Positions 32,200 through 40,972 of a stretch of 64,000 bases of DNA are shown one piece after another. The notes beneath the pieces are model-generated. The model made no database searches and was not told the DNA's origin. It saw nothing but the letters and a program-made list of their open reading frames with translations. Numbering within the stretch: the first letter of the stretch is position 1; the number at the start of each line of letters is the position of its first letter. The position numbers were made by a program, and so were the translations under genes. Origin of the DNA: Chryseobacterium rhizoplanae (lineage in GTDB: Bacteria > Bacteroidota > Bacteroidia > Flavobacteriales > Weeksellaceae); assembly GCF_900182655.1 (NCBI RefSeq), contig NZ_FXTC01000004.1, forward strand, positions 349,711 to 413,710. The letters run 5' to 3'.

Positions 32200-34203
32200 T
32201 TATTTATTAAAATTTTCTGCAAAGAATCCTAACATTGATTTGTAAAGCTCAATTCTGTTTGGTTCTTTTCCAAATCCATGTCCTTCATCATATTTTACCA
32301 GATAAGGAACTTCGAAACCTTTGGCACGCATTGCTTTTACAATCTGATCAGATTCATTGATGTTTACCCTTGGGTCATTGGCTCCCTGAACTACAAATAA
32401 AGGCTTTTTAATCTTATCAATCTGATACACCGGTGAAACTTCCTTGGCAATCTTTGCTTCTTCAGGATTATCCAGATCATACCAGATTTGTTTTACCATT
32501 TCTTTATAAGGCTTCCAGTATTCCGGGAATGAATCAAAAAAGGTAAAGATATTGGATACTCCTACATAATCTACCCCGCAAGTATACAGATCAGGAGTTT
32601 TAATCAACCCCATTAACGTAGCATATCCACCATGGCTTCCTCCGTAAATGGCTACTTTATCCTGATCTATCCATCCCTGACTGATCGCATATTTTACCCC
32701 GTCTTCCACATCATCCATCGCTTTTCTTCCGATCTGTTTGTAGCCTGCTTTCTGGAATGATTTTCCATAGCCTCCGGAAATTCTGAAGTTGACCTGAAGG
32801 GTAGCATATCCCCTGCTGGCAAACAGCTGTGCTTCCGGATTGAATCCCCAGCTGTCTCTGATTCCCTGCGGACCACCGTGAGGATTCACTATCATTGGAA
32901 CTTTTTTACCTTCCAGCGCGGCTTTAGGCAATGTGATATATCCATGAATGGTCATTCCATCCCTGCTTTTAAATTCGATAGGTCTCATTTCAGCCATATC
33001 TTCTTCCTTCAGCTGAGGCATCAGGTTATACAGAAGTTTGGTCTGCTTGGTTTTGGTATCGTATTCATAGTAAGTTCCGTAGAGCTTATCACTTCCTACA
33101 ACCACCAGAAGTTTATCATTATTATCATCAGAAGACGCAATTCCAAATTCCTTGTCTCCAAACTGAGATTTTAATTTATCATGTATTTCTTTATAAAATT
33201 TACTTACCGGAACTGTTTCTCCTTTTGTCCCTTCATAGCTAATAAAATCAAGTTCATAATTTCTGTTTTTACCCGCTGTGCTTATTGAGCTTACATCATA
33301 TACAGGATTGGAATAAATTTCTTTAATCACAGTATTTTTTTTCAGATCATAGAGTACAATTCTCGCTTTATCACTATCAAGATTCGTTACTATATATGCT
33401 TCATCTTTATTTTTAGAATTTTCATTAAATTCTATAATACTGAAGGTATCAGACCAGTCTGCGGATTTGATCAGGTTGAATTTTCCTGTCTGCAGATCTT
33501 TATAATAGGTCTTTGTTGTTAATCCGTTTTCAAGAACGCTATAGCCTCTCAGATTCCCATCTTTATCAAAAAGATAGTCGTCAATAGGGCTGTTGACATC
33601 TTTATTTTCATACAGCTGGGTCATTTCCCCTGTAACGAAATTGATTTTAAAAGGTTCAAAGATCTGTTTGTTGTTTTTATTCATAGTAACCACAACGAAA
33701 TCAGTATCTTTTATAGGAATAATAGCCTGTACTTTTACACCGTCAAATGGTGTTAGATCCTTTTGATTGCTTCCGTCTGTATCGGTTGCATAAAGGTGAA
33801 TATTTTCATTTCCTCCTCTATCCTGCGTATAGAAAAGACGTTTTTTGTTCAGCCAGCCGTAAGCTTTGATCAGGTCATCTTTTTCAACAATGGCTTTAGT
33901 GATCTTTCCTGTACTCAGGTCTTTAACATATACATGATTTTTTTTATCCTGATCTTTTTCTTTGTAAGAAAGATATTTTCCGTCAGGAGAGATTTTAAAT
34001 ACGGAAGCTTTTGGTCTTGCAAAGTAATCCTCAACTTTGTATTTGAAATTTCCTTTATCATAAGAAATAAGTTTCTCAAGATTAGCCTTGGAAGATGGCA
34101 AAGTAGGATCTCCCGGCAGTTTGGCAGTAGAGCTTTGTGCGTTGATCATCATAGTGGATAGTACAATAATGGCTGTACCGAAAATTTTGTGATTTAGATT
34201 CAT
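32200..34203 (-). CDS. S9-family (prolyl-oligopeptidase-like) secreted peptidase
   Basis: 667 residues: signal peptide ending MMINAQ, an N-terminal beta-propeller with PDGKYLSYKEKD-type blades (about 60-390), then an alpha/beta hydrolase domain. The catalytic triad is visible: YGGSHGGYATLM (Ser523), QGANDPRVN (Asp610) and DEGHGFGKE (His642). Closest in plan to dipeptidyl/acylaminoacyl peptidases of subfamily S9C. Probably periplasmic, trimming short peptides. Monocistronic with its own terminator. Confidence 0.93.
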   Translation of the reverse strand: MNLNHKIFGTAIIVLSTMMINAQSSTAKLPGDPTLPSSKANLEKLISYDKGNFKYKVEDYFARPKASVFKISPDGKYLSYKEKDQDKKNHVYVKDLSTGKITKAIVEKDDLIKAYGWLNKKRLFYTQDRGGNENIHLYATDTDGSNQKDLTPFDGVKVQAIIPIKDTDFVVVTMNKNNKQIFEPFKINFVTGEMTQLYENKDVNSPIDDYLFDKDGNLRGYSVLENGLTTKTYYKDLQTGKFNLIKSADWSDTFSIIEFNENSKNKDEAYIVTNLDSDKARIVLYDLKKNTVIKEIYSNPVYDVSSISTAGKNRNYELDFISYEGTKGETVPVSKFYKEIHDKLKSQFGDKEFGIASSDDNNDKLLVVVGSDKLYGTYYEYDTKTKQTKLLYNLMPQLKEEDMAEMRPIEFKSRDGMTIHGYITLPKAALEGKKVPMIVNPHGGPQGIRDSWGFNPEAQLFASRGYATLQVNFRISGGYGKSFQKAGYKQIGRKAMDDVEDGVKYAISQGWIDQDKVAIYGGSHGGYATLMGLIKTPDLYTCGVDYVGVSNIFTFFDSFPEYWKPYKEMVKQIWYDLDNPEEAKIAKEVSPVYQIDKIKKPLFVVQGANDPRVNINESDQIVKAMRAKGFEVPYLVKYDEGHGFGKEPNRIELYKSMLGFFAENFNK

Positions 34204-34346
34204 AACTTCTGTTTTTAGGGTTAAAGTTATAGAACGCGCTTATTTTCAAAACAATAAAAACAAATGCATTTATACAATAAGACACACTATCGCTATGAAA
34301 CGTTACACTACAATATCAATTAATTAAAAAAAACATCAATTATATG

Positions 34347-34375
34347 AAAAAGACAGCCTCAATGACTGTCTTTTT
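34347..34375 (-). terminator. Intrinsic terminator after the DoxX-family gene
   Basis: AAAAGACAG pairs with CTGTCTTTTT across a ten-base loop, two bases past the gene stop; T-rich on both strands. Confidence 0.75.
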
Positions 34376-34377
34376 AT

Positions 34378-34836
34378 TTAGTGTAAGTATATTCCGAAAT
34401 ACCAGGTCCAGACTATTAAAATAACCTGCATGGGAATCCTTTGCGTGTAAAGGTATTTCATTCCCGGACCGGTGTAATCTGCTTTAAAAATATTAATCCT
34501 TTTCCTGGAAGAATTGATATTGGCAATAAAAACCAATACATAAAAAATGATCAGTAAAAGAGCTGTCGTTTCACGAATGCCAGGAATCATAAGCCCGATT
34601 CCTGCAGCAATTTCTAAAACTCCTGTAAAATACACCCAAAACATTCTGGCGGGAATAAATTCCGGAATCATCATGGCCATTCCTTTCTGGAATTTAAAGT
34701 GGGAAAAACCTGTAAATATGATAAATACAGCCATTCCCAGGTTTCCTGAAAATATAAAATCCGGCTTTCCCTGAACTAAAAAAGTTCCCAGCAAAGCCAG
34801 AATAAATGTTGCGAAAAGTATTACAAGTAGTTTCAT
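34378..34836 (-). CDS. DoxX-family membrane protein
   Basis: 152 residues with four hydrophobic helices. IIFTGFSHF, KGMAMMIPEFIPARMFWVYFTG and LEIAAGIGLMIP match the DoxX-like family (small four-helix membrane proteins linked to thiol and oxidative stress in other bacteria). It is the last gene of a long co-oriented run; a heptad repeat separates it from the SRPBCC gene upstream. Confidence 0.8.
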   Translation of the reverse strand: MKLLVILFATFILALLGTFLVQGKPDFIFSGNLGMAVFIIFTGFSHFKFQKGMAMMIPEFIPARMFWVYFTGVLEIAAGIGLMIPGIRETTALLLIIFYVLVFIANINSSRKRINIFKADYTGPGMKYLYTQRIPMQVILIVWTWYFGIYLH

Positions 34837-34849
34837 ATTTTAGATGGTA

Positions 34850-34905
34850 GTAATAGGTAACAGGTAACAGGTAACAGGTAGCAGATGATAGGCGGCAGGT
34901 GGCAG
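34850..34905. repeat. Degenerate heptanucleotide tandem repeat, 8 units
   Basis: Eight consecutive 7-base units: GTAATAG, GTAACAG three times, GTAGCAG, ATGATAG, GCGGCAG, GTGGCAG. The period holds while the sequence drifts. Related arrays lie at 35911 and 59866. Confidence 0.85.
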
Positions 34906-34942
34906 GGATTAGCGAAGTTGAAATTTTAAACTTTGAACTGCT

Positions 34943-35401
34943 TTACACAGAATCAAGGCTTACACCTTCTGCAAGGCTCTTCACAACCATCAGACCTTTT
35001 GTAAAGCCTGTGTTCATGTGATCTTCCCATTGTTTTTCAACCTGAACTTCGGCATGAAGTTTTGTTTTCCCTCCAAAGTCGATCAGGAAATATTTTTCAA
35101 AGCTTCCGTTCCATTCCATTACTTCTTTACTTTGGGTGTCTTCTACTCCATTTTTGTCTACCATTCCCAGATGTTTAAAAACAATCTGATGGGGTTCTTC
35201 CATACTGTCTATGGTTGAAACCATTCCTTCTCCCTCAGCATTAAGAAAATAGGTCTTTCCACCTACCTTCCAATCGGATTTCATGACAGATCCTGCACCG
35301 AAAAACCGGGTCCATTCACTATATGTTTCGGGGTTCCAGAGAATGTCCCATACTTTCTGTAAAGGGGCATCAATTACTGTTTCGTATGATAAGGTTTCCA
35401 T
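34943..35401 (-). CDS. SRPBCC (AHSA1-type) domain protein
   Basis: 152 residues of START-like helix-grip fold: METLSYETVIDAPLQKVWDIL, NPETYSEWTRFFGAGS and WKVGGKTYFLNAEG are the AHSA1 blocks. The fold binds hydrophobic ligands or, in Aha1, Hsp90. It shares family and opening (M-E-x-L-S-Y-E) with the next gene upstream and is one of three such genes in 4 kb. The ligand is unknown. Confidence 0.88.
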   Translation of the reverse strand: METLSYETVIDAPLQKVWDILWNPETYSEWTRFFGAGSVMKSDWKVGGKTYFLNAEGEGMVSTIDSMEEPHQIVFKHLGMVDKNGVEDTQSKEVMEWNGSFEKYFLIDFGGKTKLHAEVQVEKQWEDHMNTGFTKGLMVVKSLAEGVSLDSV

Positions 35402-35471
35402 TTTTATATTTTTTACAGTGATTTGGCTATTGAATTACTTTCAATCTCAAGTGTATTTTAACCTGAGATAT

Positions 35472-35900
35472 TTACAACTGATTCTCTGAAAGATGCTTAA
35501 TGATGTTCATCGCTTTTGGAAATTTCTCTTCAAAAAATTCTTTAAATTCCGCAGGAGTCTGTATTTCTGTTTTCAGCAGTGTTCCTTCTTCATTTTCTTC
35601 AAGGAAATAGGCTTCTGTTGCTTCTCCCCAGTCCTGAGGAACTTCAATACCTTCATAAATTTCTCCCAGATGCAGAAATCTTATTTCTTCGTTGGGAATC
35701 ACTTTTTCCACCCTGCTGTACATTCCGTTGTTTTTAGGATCAAGAAATTTAACAATATTGTTTTCTTCGAGTGTTCCTTCATAGAAAGAACCTTCCGTAA
35801 ATGCCGTTGTCCACTGCCTGTATGTAATGTCTGACCACAGGACGCTCCACACTTTTTCAGGTTCGGCATTGATTTCTATTTCATATGATAATCGTTCCAT
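35472..35900 (-). CDS. SRPBCC (AHSA1-type) domain protein, second copy
   Basis: 142 residues: MERLSYEIEINAEPEKVWSVLWSD, TYRQWTTAFTEGSFYEG and IRFLHLGEI place it in the same helix-grip family as the next gene downstream; the two are divergent paralogs. The 70-base gap between them is short enough for co-transcription. The cavity ligand cannot be predicted. Confidence 0.85.
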   Translation of the reverse strand: MERLSYEIEINAEPEKVWSVLWSDITYRQWTTAFTEGSFYEGTLEENNIVKFLDPKNNGMYSRVEKVIPNEEIRFLHLGEIYEGIEVPQDWGEATEAYFLEENEEGTLLKTEIQTPAEFKEFFEEKFPKAMNIIKHLSENQL

Positions 35901-35910
35901 TTTATTTTAG

Positions 35911-35945
35911 GTATTAGGTTGTAGATAATAGGTTGCAGGTGATTG
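35911..35945. repeat. Degenerate heptanucleotide repeat, 5 units
   Basis: Units GTATTAG, GTTGTAG, ATAATAG, GTTGCAG, GTGATTG, the same consensus as at 34850. A further CTTCCGG/CTTCCAG pair lies at about 36014-36027. Confidence 0.75.
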
Positions 35946-36037
35946 TATCTGAGGGTTCGAGAGTTTTAGAGTAAGAGTGTATTGATCTGTGATTTTCTAA
36001 CTTCTAAATTCTGGCTTCCGGCTTCCAGCATTTCATT

Positions 36038-36877
36038 CTATCCTCCTACAAAGTCACCTCCATTGATATGAATGATTTCTCCTGTGATATAACTTGCATC
36101 TTTAGAAGCAAGAAATACATAAGCCGGCGCTACTTCTGACGGTTGCCCCGCACGCTTCAGCGGGGTATCTTTTCCAAATTTGGAAAGATCATCAAAAGCT
36201 TCTTTCACCAGCGGAGTCCAGATAGGTCCGGGGGCAATTCCATTTACCAGAATTCCTTTTTCGGCAAGATTATCTGCCAATGAGCGAATAAAAGACAGTA
36301 CGGCGCCTTTTGTGGCGGCATAATCAAGTAAATGATCGCTTCCACGATATGCTGTGACAGAAGTTGTGCAGATGATTCTTCCTCCTTTTCCAATCAGCGG
36401 AAGAAAATTTCTGGTGAAAGAAATCATAGACATGATATTGGTATCAAATGTTTCCTGAATCTGTTCATCAGAGATTTTTTCCAGGCTGCTTTTGGAAGTA
36501 TGAATTCCTGCATTATTCACAAGAATATCAAGTTTCTTCCACTCTTTTTTAATCTTGTCTGCACACTTGGTCCTGAATGTTTTCCGGGTAAGATCGCCTT
36601 TGATGAGAAGGCATTTCTGTCCTTCTTTTTCAACCAGTTTTTGGGTTTCCCTGGCATCATCGTCACTGTCTTTGTAGATGATAGCAACATCTGCTCCTTC
36701 CCTGGCAAAATGAACGGCTACAGCCTGTCCTATGCCGCTGTCTCCTCCGGAGATAACTGCTTTTTTACCTTTCAGCTTCCGGCTTCCCTGATAATCGTTC
36801 CGGATAATTTCCGGGAACAGCCCTTCTTTAGGGACTTTCGACTTAGAGTCTGATTTGTTCTGCGTCTTCATATGCAA
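36038..36877 (-). CDS. SDR-family oxidoreductase (general-stress YghA/GsiB-neighbour type)
   Basis: 279 residues. A long N-terminal extension (NKSDSKSKVPKEGLFPEIIRNDYQGS) precedes the Rossmann core: AVISGGDSGIGQAVAVHFAREGADVAI (dinucleotide loop), NNAGIH, and the catalytic Ser-Tyr-Lys in CTTSVTAYRGSDHLLDYAATKGAV. The extended N-terminus and IYKDSDDDARETQKLVEKEG are typical of the YghA/YdaD group of NADP-dependent alcohol dehydrogenases induced by stress. All catalytic residues are present, unlike the SDR at 10075. Confidence 0.92.
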   Translation of the reverse strand: MHMKTQNKSDSKSKVPKEGLFPEIIRNDYQGSRKLKGKKAVISGGDSGIGQAVAVHFAREGADVAIIYKDSDDDARETQKLVEKEGQKCLLIKGDLTRKTFRTKCADKIKKEWKKLDILVNNAGIHTSKSSLEKISDEQIQETFDTNIMSMISFTRNFLPLIGKGGRIICTTSVTAYRGSDHLLDYAATKGAVLSFIRSLADNLAEKGILVNGIAPGPIWTPLVKEAFDDLSKFGKDTPLKRAGQPSEVAPAYVFLASKDASYITGEIIHINGGDFVGG

Positions 36878-36918
36878 ATCTTTTCTCTAAATCACATCAA
36901 ACAATACGCCGAAATAGA

Positions 36919-37785
36919 TTAAGAATTATAAGCATCCTCCAAATCCTGGATGATAATTTTCTGCATTTTCATCATAGCCTGAACTACTTTATAGGCTTTT
37001 TCCTGATCAGAATCGTTCATTAACTGAATAAGTCTTTTAGGCACAATCTGCCAGCTCAGTCCATATTTATCTTTCAGCCAGCCGCACATGCTTTCTCTGC
37101 CACCGTCTGCTGTCAGCGTATTCCAGTATTTATCAGTCTGCTGCTGGTCGTCCGTCATGATCACCAATGATATTCCTTCATTGAAATCAAACTGGTGATC
37201 ATAGGAATTATCCATACAGAATATACTGTAATTGTCTATCACAAAATGAGCATGCTGAACATTTTCTGCCGGTTCCGGGATATCGTGCCCTTCACTTCCT
37301 GCTCCATAGGTCAATATGTTTCCTATGCTTGAGTTAGGGAATGTTTTGGTGTAAAGTTCCATTGCTTCTTTTGCTTTTCCATTATTTCCATGGATAAACA
37401 TCAAAGTTGGAATTATTTTCTGCTCACTTGCTTTTTCACCCAAAAACAACTGCCATGTTACTCCATATTTATCCTGAACCCATCCGTATTTTGGGCTCCA
37501 TGAGTAAGATCCCAGCTCCATTAGCGCTATACCGCCATCCAATAACTGATCCCAGTATTTTTGAACCTCATCTTCTGTTTCACAAATCACCATGAAGGAG
37601 ACGGAAGCATTTTTTTTGAATTGCGGACCGCCATTCAGAAGCATCAGTCTTTGTCCAAACAAATCAATATTCATCACCACAGGTGTATCTGCCGTGATCT
37701 CGCCTCCAAAAACTTTACAATAAAATTCTGCAGACTGTTTGGCATCTCCGTCATACCAGAGACATGGGAAAATATCGTTATTCAT
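36919..37785 (-). CDS. Two-domain VOC/PhnB-like protein
   Basis: Start at 37785 gives 288 residues beginning MNNDIFPCLWYDGDAKQSAEFY; 21 residues upstream in frame look like leader sequence. Two PhnB-type VOC domains follow: the first (1-130) contains MNIDLFGQRLMLLNGGP and KYGVTWQLFLGE; the second (about 135-275) contains PTLMFIHGNNGKAKEAMELY, FVIDNYSIFCMDNS and KYGLSWQIVPKRL. The fold supports metal-dependent handling of small molecules, but ligand residues are not certain. Confidence 0.88.
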   Translation of the reverse strand: MNNDIFPCLWYDGDAKQSAEFYCKVFGGEITADTPVVMNIDLFGQRLMLLNGGPQFKKNASVSFMVICETEDEVQKYWDQLLDGGIALMELGSYSWSPKYGWVQDKYGVTWQLFLGEKASEQKIIPTLMFIHGNNGKAKEAMELYTKTFPNSSIGNILTYGAGSEGHDIPEPAENVQHAHFVIDNYSIFCMDNSYDHQFDFNEGISLVIMTDDQQQTDKYWNTLTADGGRESMCGWLKDKYGLSWQIVPKRLIQLMNDSDQEKAYKVVQAMMKMQKIIIQDLEDAYNS

Positions 37786-37946
37786 AATTTTTATATTTAA
37801 ATGGATTGATTTATCTTGTTTTACTTTTTTCTTAGAGATAGTATTCATCTGCTGATAATTTTACAGCAAAAGAAAACCTTATGTCTTCGCATTTAAAGCA
37901 GGTTACTTTATCTGCAATGACACTGAGAAATGTCTAGTTATACTTT

Positions 37947-38186
37947 CTATACTTCTTTAAAGCATACCTGATTTTCTTTCATATAATTCTTCAGTTTTAC
38001 CATCGTATTTTTTCCGAAACCATGAAGCTGCATAATTTCTTTCTCGGAATAATCTGAAAGTTTTTCCAAAGAATTTATTTTTTCTTTTTCTAAGGCTTTT
38101 CTTGCAGGTATTGCAATAACTCCATGAAGGAATTCTTCTTTAGAGTCATAATTAAAAGCATAAATGGAATTTAAACTCTTGGACAT
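37947..38186 (-). CDS. Small alpha-CTD-like helix-hairpin-helix protein
   Basis: Start at 38186 gives 79 residues. IPARKALEKEKINSLEKLSDYSEKE and IMQLHGFGKNTMVKLKNYM form the pair of helix-hairpin-helix units seen in the C-terminal domain of RNA polymerase alpha. The fold binds DNA backbone or serves as a protein contact. Free-standing copies of this domain are found in Bacteroidota; their role is not known to me. It lies 35 bases before (downstream of) the SRPBCC gene on the same strand. Confidence 0.75.
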   Translation of the reverse strand: MSKSLNSIYAFNYDSKEEFLHGVIAIPARKALEKEKINSLEKLSDYSEKEIMQLHGFGKNTMVKLKNYMKENQVCFKEV

Positions 38187-38221
38187 GATAACTAAATTGA
38201 TCATGGCTACAAAAAATATTG

Positions 38222-38635
38222 TTAATGATTCTCAACGTACTTGTGGAAATTATTAAGAATAGCATACCAGCCATCTCGCTGCATTTCCACTGAATTTTGT
38301 TTTTCCGGATCGAAAATTTCAATCACTTTCGTTGTGTTTTCATCTATTTTATCGAAAACAACTTCTACTTTCCGTCCGTCTTCCATATGATATTTGATCA
38401 CCTCATGGGGAATAATTTCGTCATAAACTCCTTCAAAATCAAATCCGAAACTTTTGTCTTTAGCTTCCATTCTGTTTTTGAATCTTCCTCCTACCTTCAG
38501 GTCATTTTCAGAACTAGGACACTGCCAGCTTTCGTGGGCAAAATTCCATTTTGTGATGTGCTTTGGCTCATTGAAATAATTCCAGACTTTCTCAACGGGT
38601 GCTAAAATTGTAATGTCTATTTTAATTGGATCCAT
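38222..38635 (-). CDS. SRPBCC (AHSA1-type) domain protein, third copy
   Basis: Start at 38635 gives 137 residues beginning MDPIKIDITILAPVEKVWNYF. NEPKHITKWNFAHESWQCP and LKVGGRFKNRMEAKDKSFGFDFEGVYDEI are strong AHSA1 blocks, and the C-terminus QRDGWYAILNNFHKYVENH is the usual terminal helix. It is closer to the family consensus than the copies at 34943 and 35472. An 80-base palindromic repeat lies just upstream. Confidence 0.9.
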   Translation of the reverse strand: MDPIKIDITILAPVEKVWNYFNEPKHITKWNFAHESWQCPSSENDLKVGGRFKNRMEAKDKSFGFDFEGVYDEIIPHEVIKYHMEDGRKVEVVFDKIDENTTKVIEIFDPEKQNSVEMQRDGWYAILNNFHKYVENH

Positions 38636-38703
38636 AGTTCTAATTTTTTTATAGTTTAAGTAAAGAGTTATAGCTGTCTTAAAAGTCAAATAATTTGTTT
38701 TTT

Positions 38704-38783
38704 GTCATTCTGATAAAGAAAGAATCTTATTGATAAACAAACACTTGAGATTCTTTATTACATTTCATTTCATTCAGAATGAC
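38704..38783. repeat. Nested palindromic GTCATTCTGA element
   Basis: GTCATTCTGA (38704-38713) mirrors TCAGAATGAC (38774-38783); inside, AAGAATCT mirrors AGATTCTT. Same architecture as 15455-15556. Confidence 0.8.
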
Positions 38784-38830
38784 ACTTACGAGACAGCTAC
38801 CTCTCTTTTTATGATTAGTTAAATATAGGA

Positions 38831-39262
38831 TTATTTTGCGTATTCATCATTATAGTTCACCATCCAATGAACACCATATTTATCCTGAAAGCATCCGAAA
38901 TAGTCTCCCCAAAACTGATCTTCAATCGGCATTTCCACGTTTCCGCCGTCAGAAAGCTCTTTAAAGATTCTGTCGGCTTCGCTTCTGGAATCAGGGAAAA
39001 TAGATACATAATTATTATTTCCTACGGTAAGAGTCTGCCCAAAACCAGGTACGATATCTGATGCCATTAAAAGATCTCCTCCAATAGGCAAAGCAATGTG
39101 CATTACCCTGTTTTTTTCTTCCTCTGAAAGGTTTTCAGTACCGGGAGCATTTCCCATCTTATGAATTCCACCAACGAATTCACCACCAAAAACAGTTTTG
39201 TAAAAATTGAACGCTTCTTCAGCTGTTCCATCGAAATTGAGGTATGGATTTAATTTAGCCAT
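38831..39262 (-). CDS. VOC/PhnB-like protein
   Basis: 143 residues of one PhnB-type VOC domain: MAKLNPYLNFDGTAEEAFNFY, VFGGEF, VMHIALPIGGDLLMASD, and FWGDYFGCFQDKYGVHWMVN at the C-terminus. Proteins like this are dimers whose true substrate is mostly unknown despite the PhnB name. It is one of six VOC-type genes in the 36.9-47.4 kb part of the window. Confidence 0.9.
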   Translation of the reverse strand: MAKLNPYLNFDGTAEEAFNFYKTVFGGEFVGGIHKMGNAPGTENLSEEEKNRVMHIALPIGGDLLMASDIVPGFGQTLTVGNNNYVSIFPDSRSEADRIFKELSDGGNVEMPIEDQFWGDYFGCFQDKYGVHWMVNYNDEYAK

Positions 39263-39409
39263 GATTTTAAATTTTAAAGTTATTATTATAAGTTATAAGG
39301 TTCTGTTGTTGATCCATTAAGGAATGATTAATTTAGTATGAATAGTAAATACAGCTCTGTTTTGAATCATTACAATTCATTTAGTTTCACTCACTATTTT
39401 TCAAAGTTC

Positions 39410-40186
39410 TTAATGGTTTATAAATTTTTCTACTTCTCTGACCGTAAAGTCTATTAAGTTTACATCAATACTTCCGTCAAAGTCAGGCATCATATAAACA
39501 CCGTGAGTTGCGGGAAGTATCATTAACCGGGAATCTTTCACCAGGCGCCACATTGCTGCAGCGTGCTCCGGTTTCATCACATCCTGATCACCACTGATGA
39601 ATAATGTAGGTGATTGTATGGAAGCCAGCACCTCATCATCCCAGTCTTCAAACGTCTGCATCCTTTTGCAGTCTTTCTCAAAAAGATTTTCCAGTTTTGA
39701 AAAATCAGGATTGAGATTTAAAAAATTAATTTTAAAAGGTTCCGGCATCGATTCAAAAGTGGCTTCCTGCATTCCTTCAAAAAAGCCGTCTATCATTCCG
39801 CTTCTTTTATAAAATGCTGAGGCAACGACCAATTTTTCTACGATTCCTGGATGACGATGGCCAATTTGCATTACCGTACTTCCACCATTGCTGAATCCCC
39901 AGAAGGAAGCTTTTCCAATGTTTAATTCGGCTAAAAGTCCGGCAACATCATCAGCATCCTGCTCAAATGTTTCAGGAATATCACGGTGTTCACTGCGTCC
40001 GTGGTTTTGCAGATCGATTCCTATGAGCTGGAACTTGTCTTCCAGCCTGGCTATGACTTCTTTAAAATCGTACAGAATGGAAGAACCTCCGCCATGAATC
40101 AGAACCAACGGTTTTCCGGATCCATAGATCTCATAATATAATTGGATTCCATTGACTTTCTTATAGCCTTTTTCTACCGGACTCAT
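39410..40186 (-). CDS. Alpha/beta-hydrolase (lipase/esterase-like)
   Basis: 258 residues, no signal peptide. Oxyanion-hole LVLIHGGGSS near residue 30; nucleophile elbow ASFWGFSNGGSTVMQIG; the catalytic Asp in LFISGDQDVMKPEHAA; the His in LPATHGVYM. Probably a cytoplasmic carboxylester hydrolase. It starts two bases after the stop of the DinB-like gene upstream, so the two are one transcriptional and likely translationally coupled unit. Confidence 0.88.
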   Translation of the reverse strand: MSPVEKGYKKVNGIQLYYEIYGSGKPLVLIHGGGSSILYDFKEVIARLEDKFQLIGIDLQNHGRSEHRDIPETFEQDADDVAGLLAELNIGKASFWGFSNGGSTVMQIGHRHPGIVEKLVVASAFYKRSGMIDGFFEGMQEATFESMPEPFKINFLNLNPDFSKLENLFEKDCKRMQTFEDWDDEVLASIQSPTLFISGDQDVMKPEHAAAMWRLVKDSRLMILPATHGVYMMPDFDGSIDVNLIDFTVREVEKFINH

Positions 40187-40188
40187 GA

Positions 40189-40713
40189 TTAGTATTTAAG
40201 ATTTTCGTCTACATCATACTTCATTCCGGGATAATCCAGAATTCTGCGCATCAAGCCTATCTGCCCGCAGAGATAGTCTTCACGGCCGATACACATTCCC
40301 ACAAAATTGAGTTTTGTTTCTTTAATAAAAGGAATATTCATTCCTATTTCAAATATCTCATCCAGTTCTTCATCAGTTACTTCATGAAGTCTTTGGAATA
40401 CTTTAGCGGAAATTTTATGAAAGTTTCCCTTTAATTCAGCTAAAGTTGGATATTTAAAGCTTTCATCCAATGCTTTTCCCTGGAAAAACAAGTCACTGTA
40501 AGGGTCTTCTTCCTGTACCCCAAGCACCCAGCCCAAGCCATAGCGCATATTGACAAAGTTTCCTGCCATCCATACAATATGATTGGTTTTATTTTCAATT
40601 CTTTTCAATGCATCTTCTTCCGAAATGCCTTCCAAAACATTCATAAAGCTTTGGGAATGCATTCTGTAAGCCGGAATAACGAGTTCCATTTTTTTTGATT
40701 TTGGTGTGTCCAT
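40189..40713 (-). CDS. DinB-fold protein lacking all three metal-binding histidines
   Basis: 174 residues of four-helix DinB/YfiT fold. Family members bind a metal with three His; in the neighbour at 40973 these are seen as WILGH and HEIYH. Here the same positions read WMAGN and REDYL, so each ligand is replaced, while the supporting residues (CGQIGLMRRILDYPG matching SGQLGYLRRILGKPG) remain. It may be a non-metal structural paralog. It is coupled to the alpha/beta hydrolase gene two bases downstream. Confidence 0.82.
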   Translation of the reverse strand: MDTPKSKKMELVIPAYRMHSQSFMNVLEGISEEDALKRIENKTNHIVWMAGNFVNMRYGLGWVLGVQEEDPYSDLFFQGKALDESFKYPTLAELKGNFHKISAKVFQRLHEVTDEELDEIFEIGMNIPFIKETKLNFVGMCIGREDYLCGQIGLMRRILDYPGMKYDVDENLKY

Positions 40714-40745
40714 TTTTAATTAGAGATTAGAAGTTAGAATATTGG

Positions 40746-40891
40746 AAAAAACGCAAAGTCGCTAAGTATTTTACAAGCTATACGTTTTTAAGACGCGAGG
40801 ATTTTATCTTCGATAAAATTGTACTCTTTTAAAAATAATATGGAAGATTTCAACAGCTAGTTTGTCATTCCGAGCAAAGCACGGAATCTAA
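40746..40891. repeat. Dispersed repeats between the two DinB-like genes
   Basis: About 40746-40825: AACGCAAAGTCGC, ACAAGCTATACG, AAGACGCGAGG and the dyad ATTTTATCTTCGATAAAAT (40801-40819), a copy of the GCGCAAAG element. 40861-40891: GTCATTCCGAGCAAAGC then ACGGAATCTA. Confidence 0.75.
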
Positions 40892-40972
40892 ACTTTTATA
40901 TTAGAGATAATTCTCTTAGATTTTGCGCCTGATTATGTTATATGATCTGCAAAATTGTGTTAAAAACCGTCA

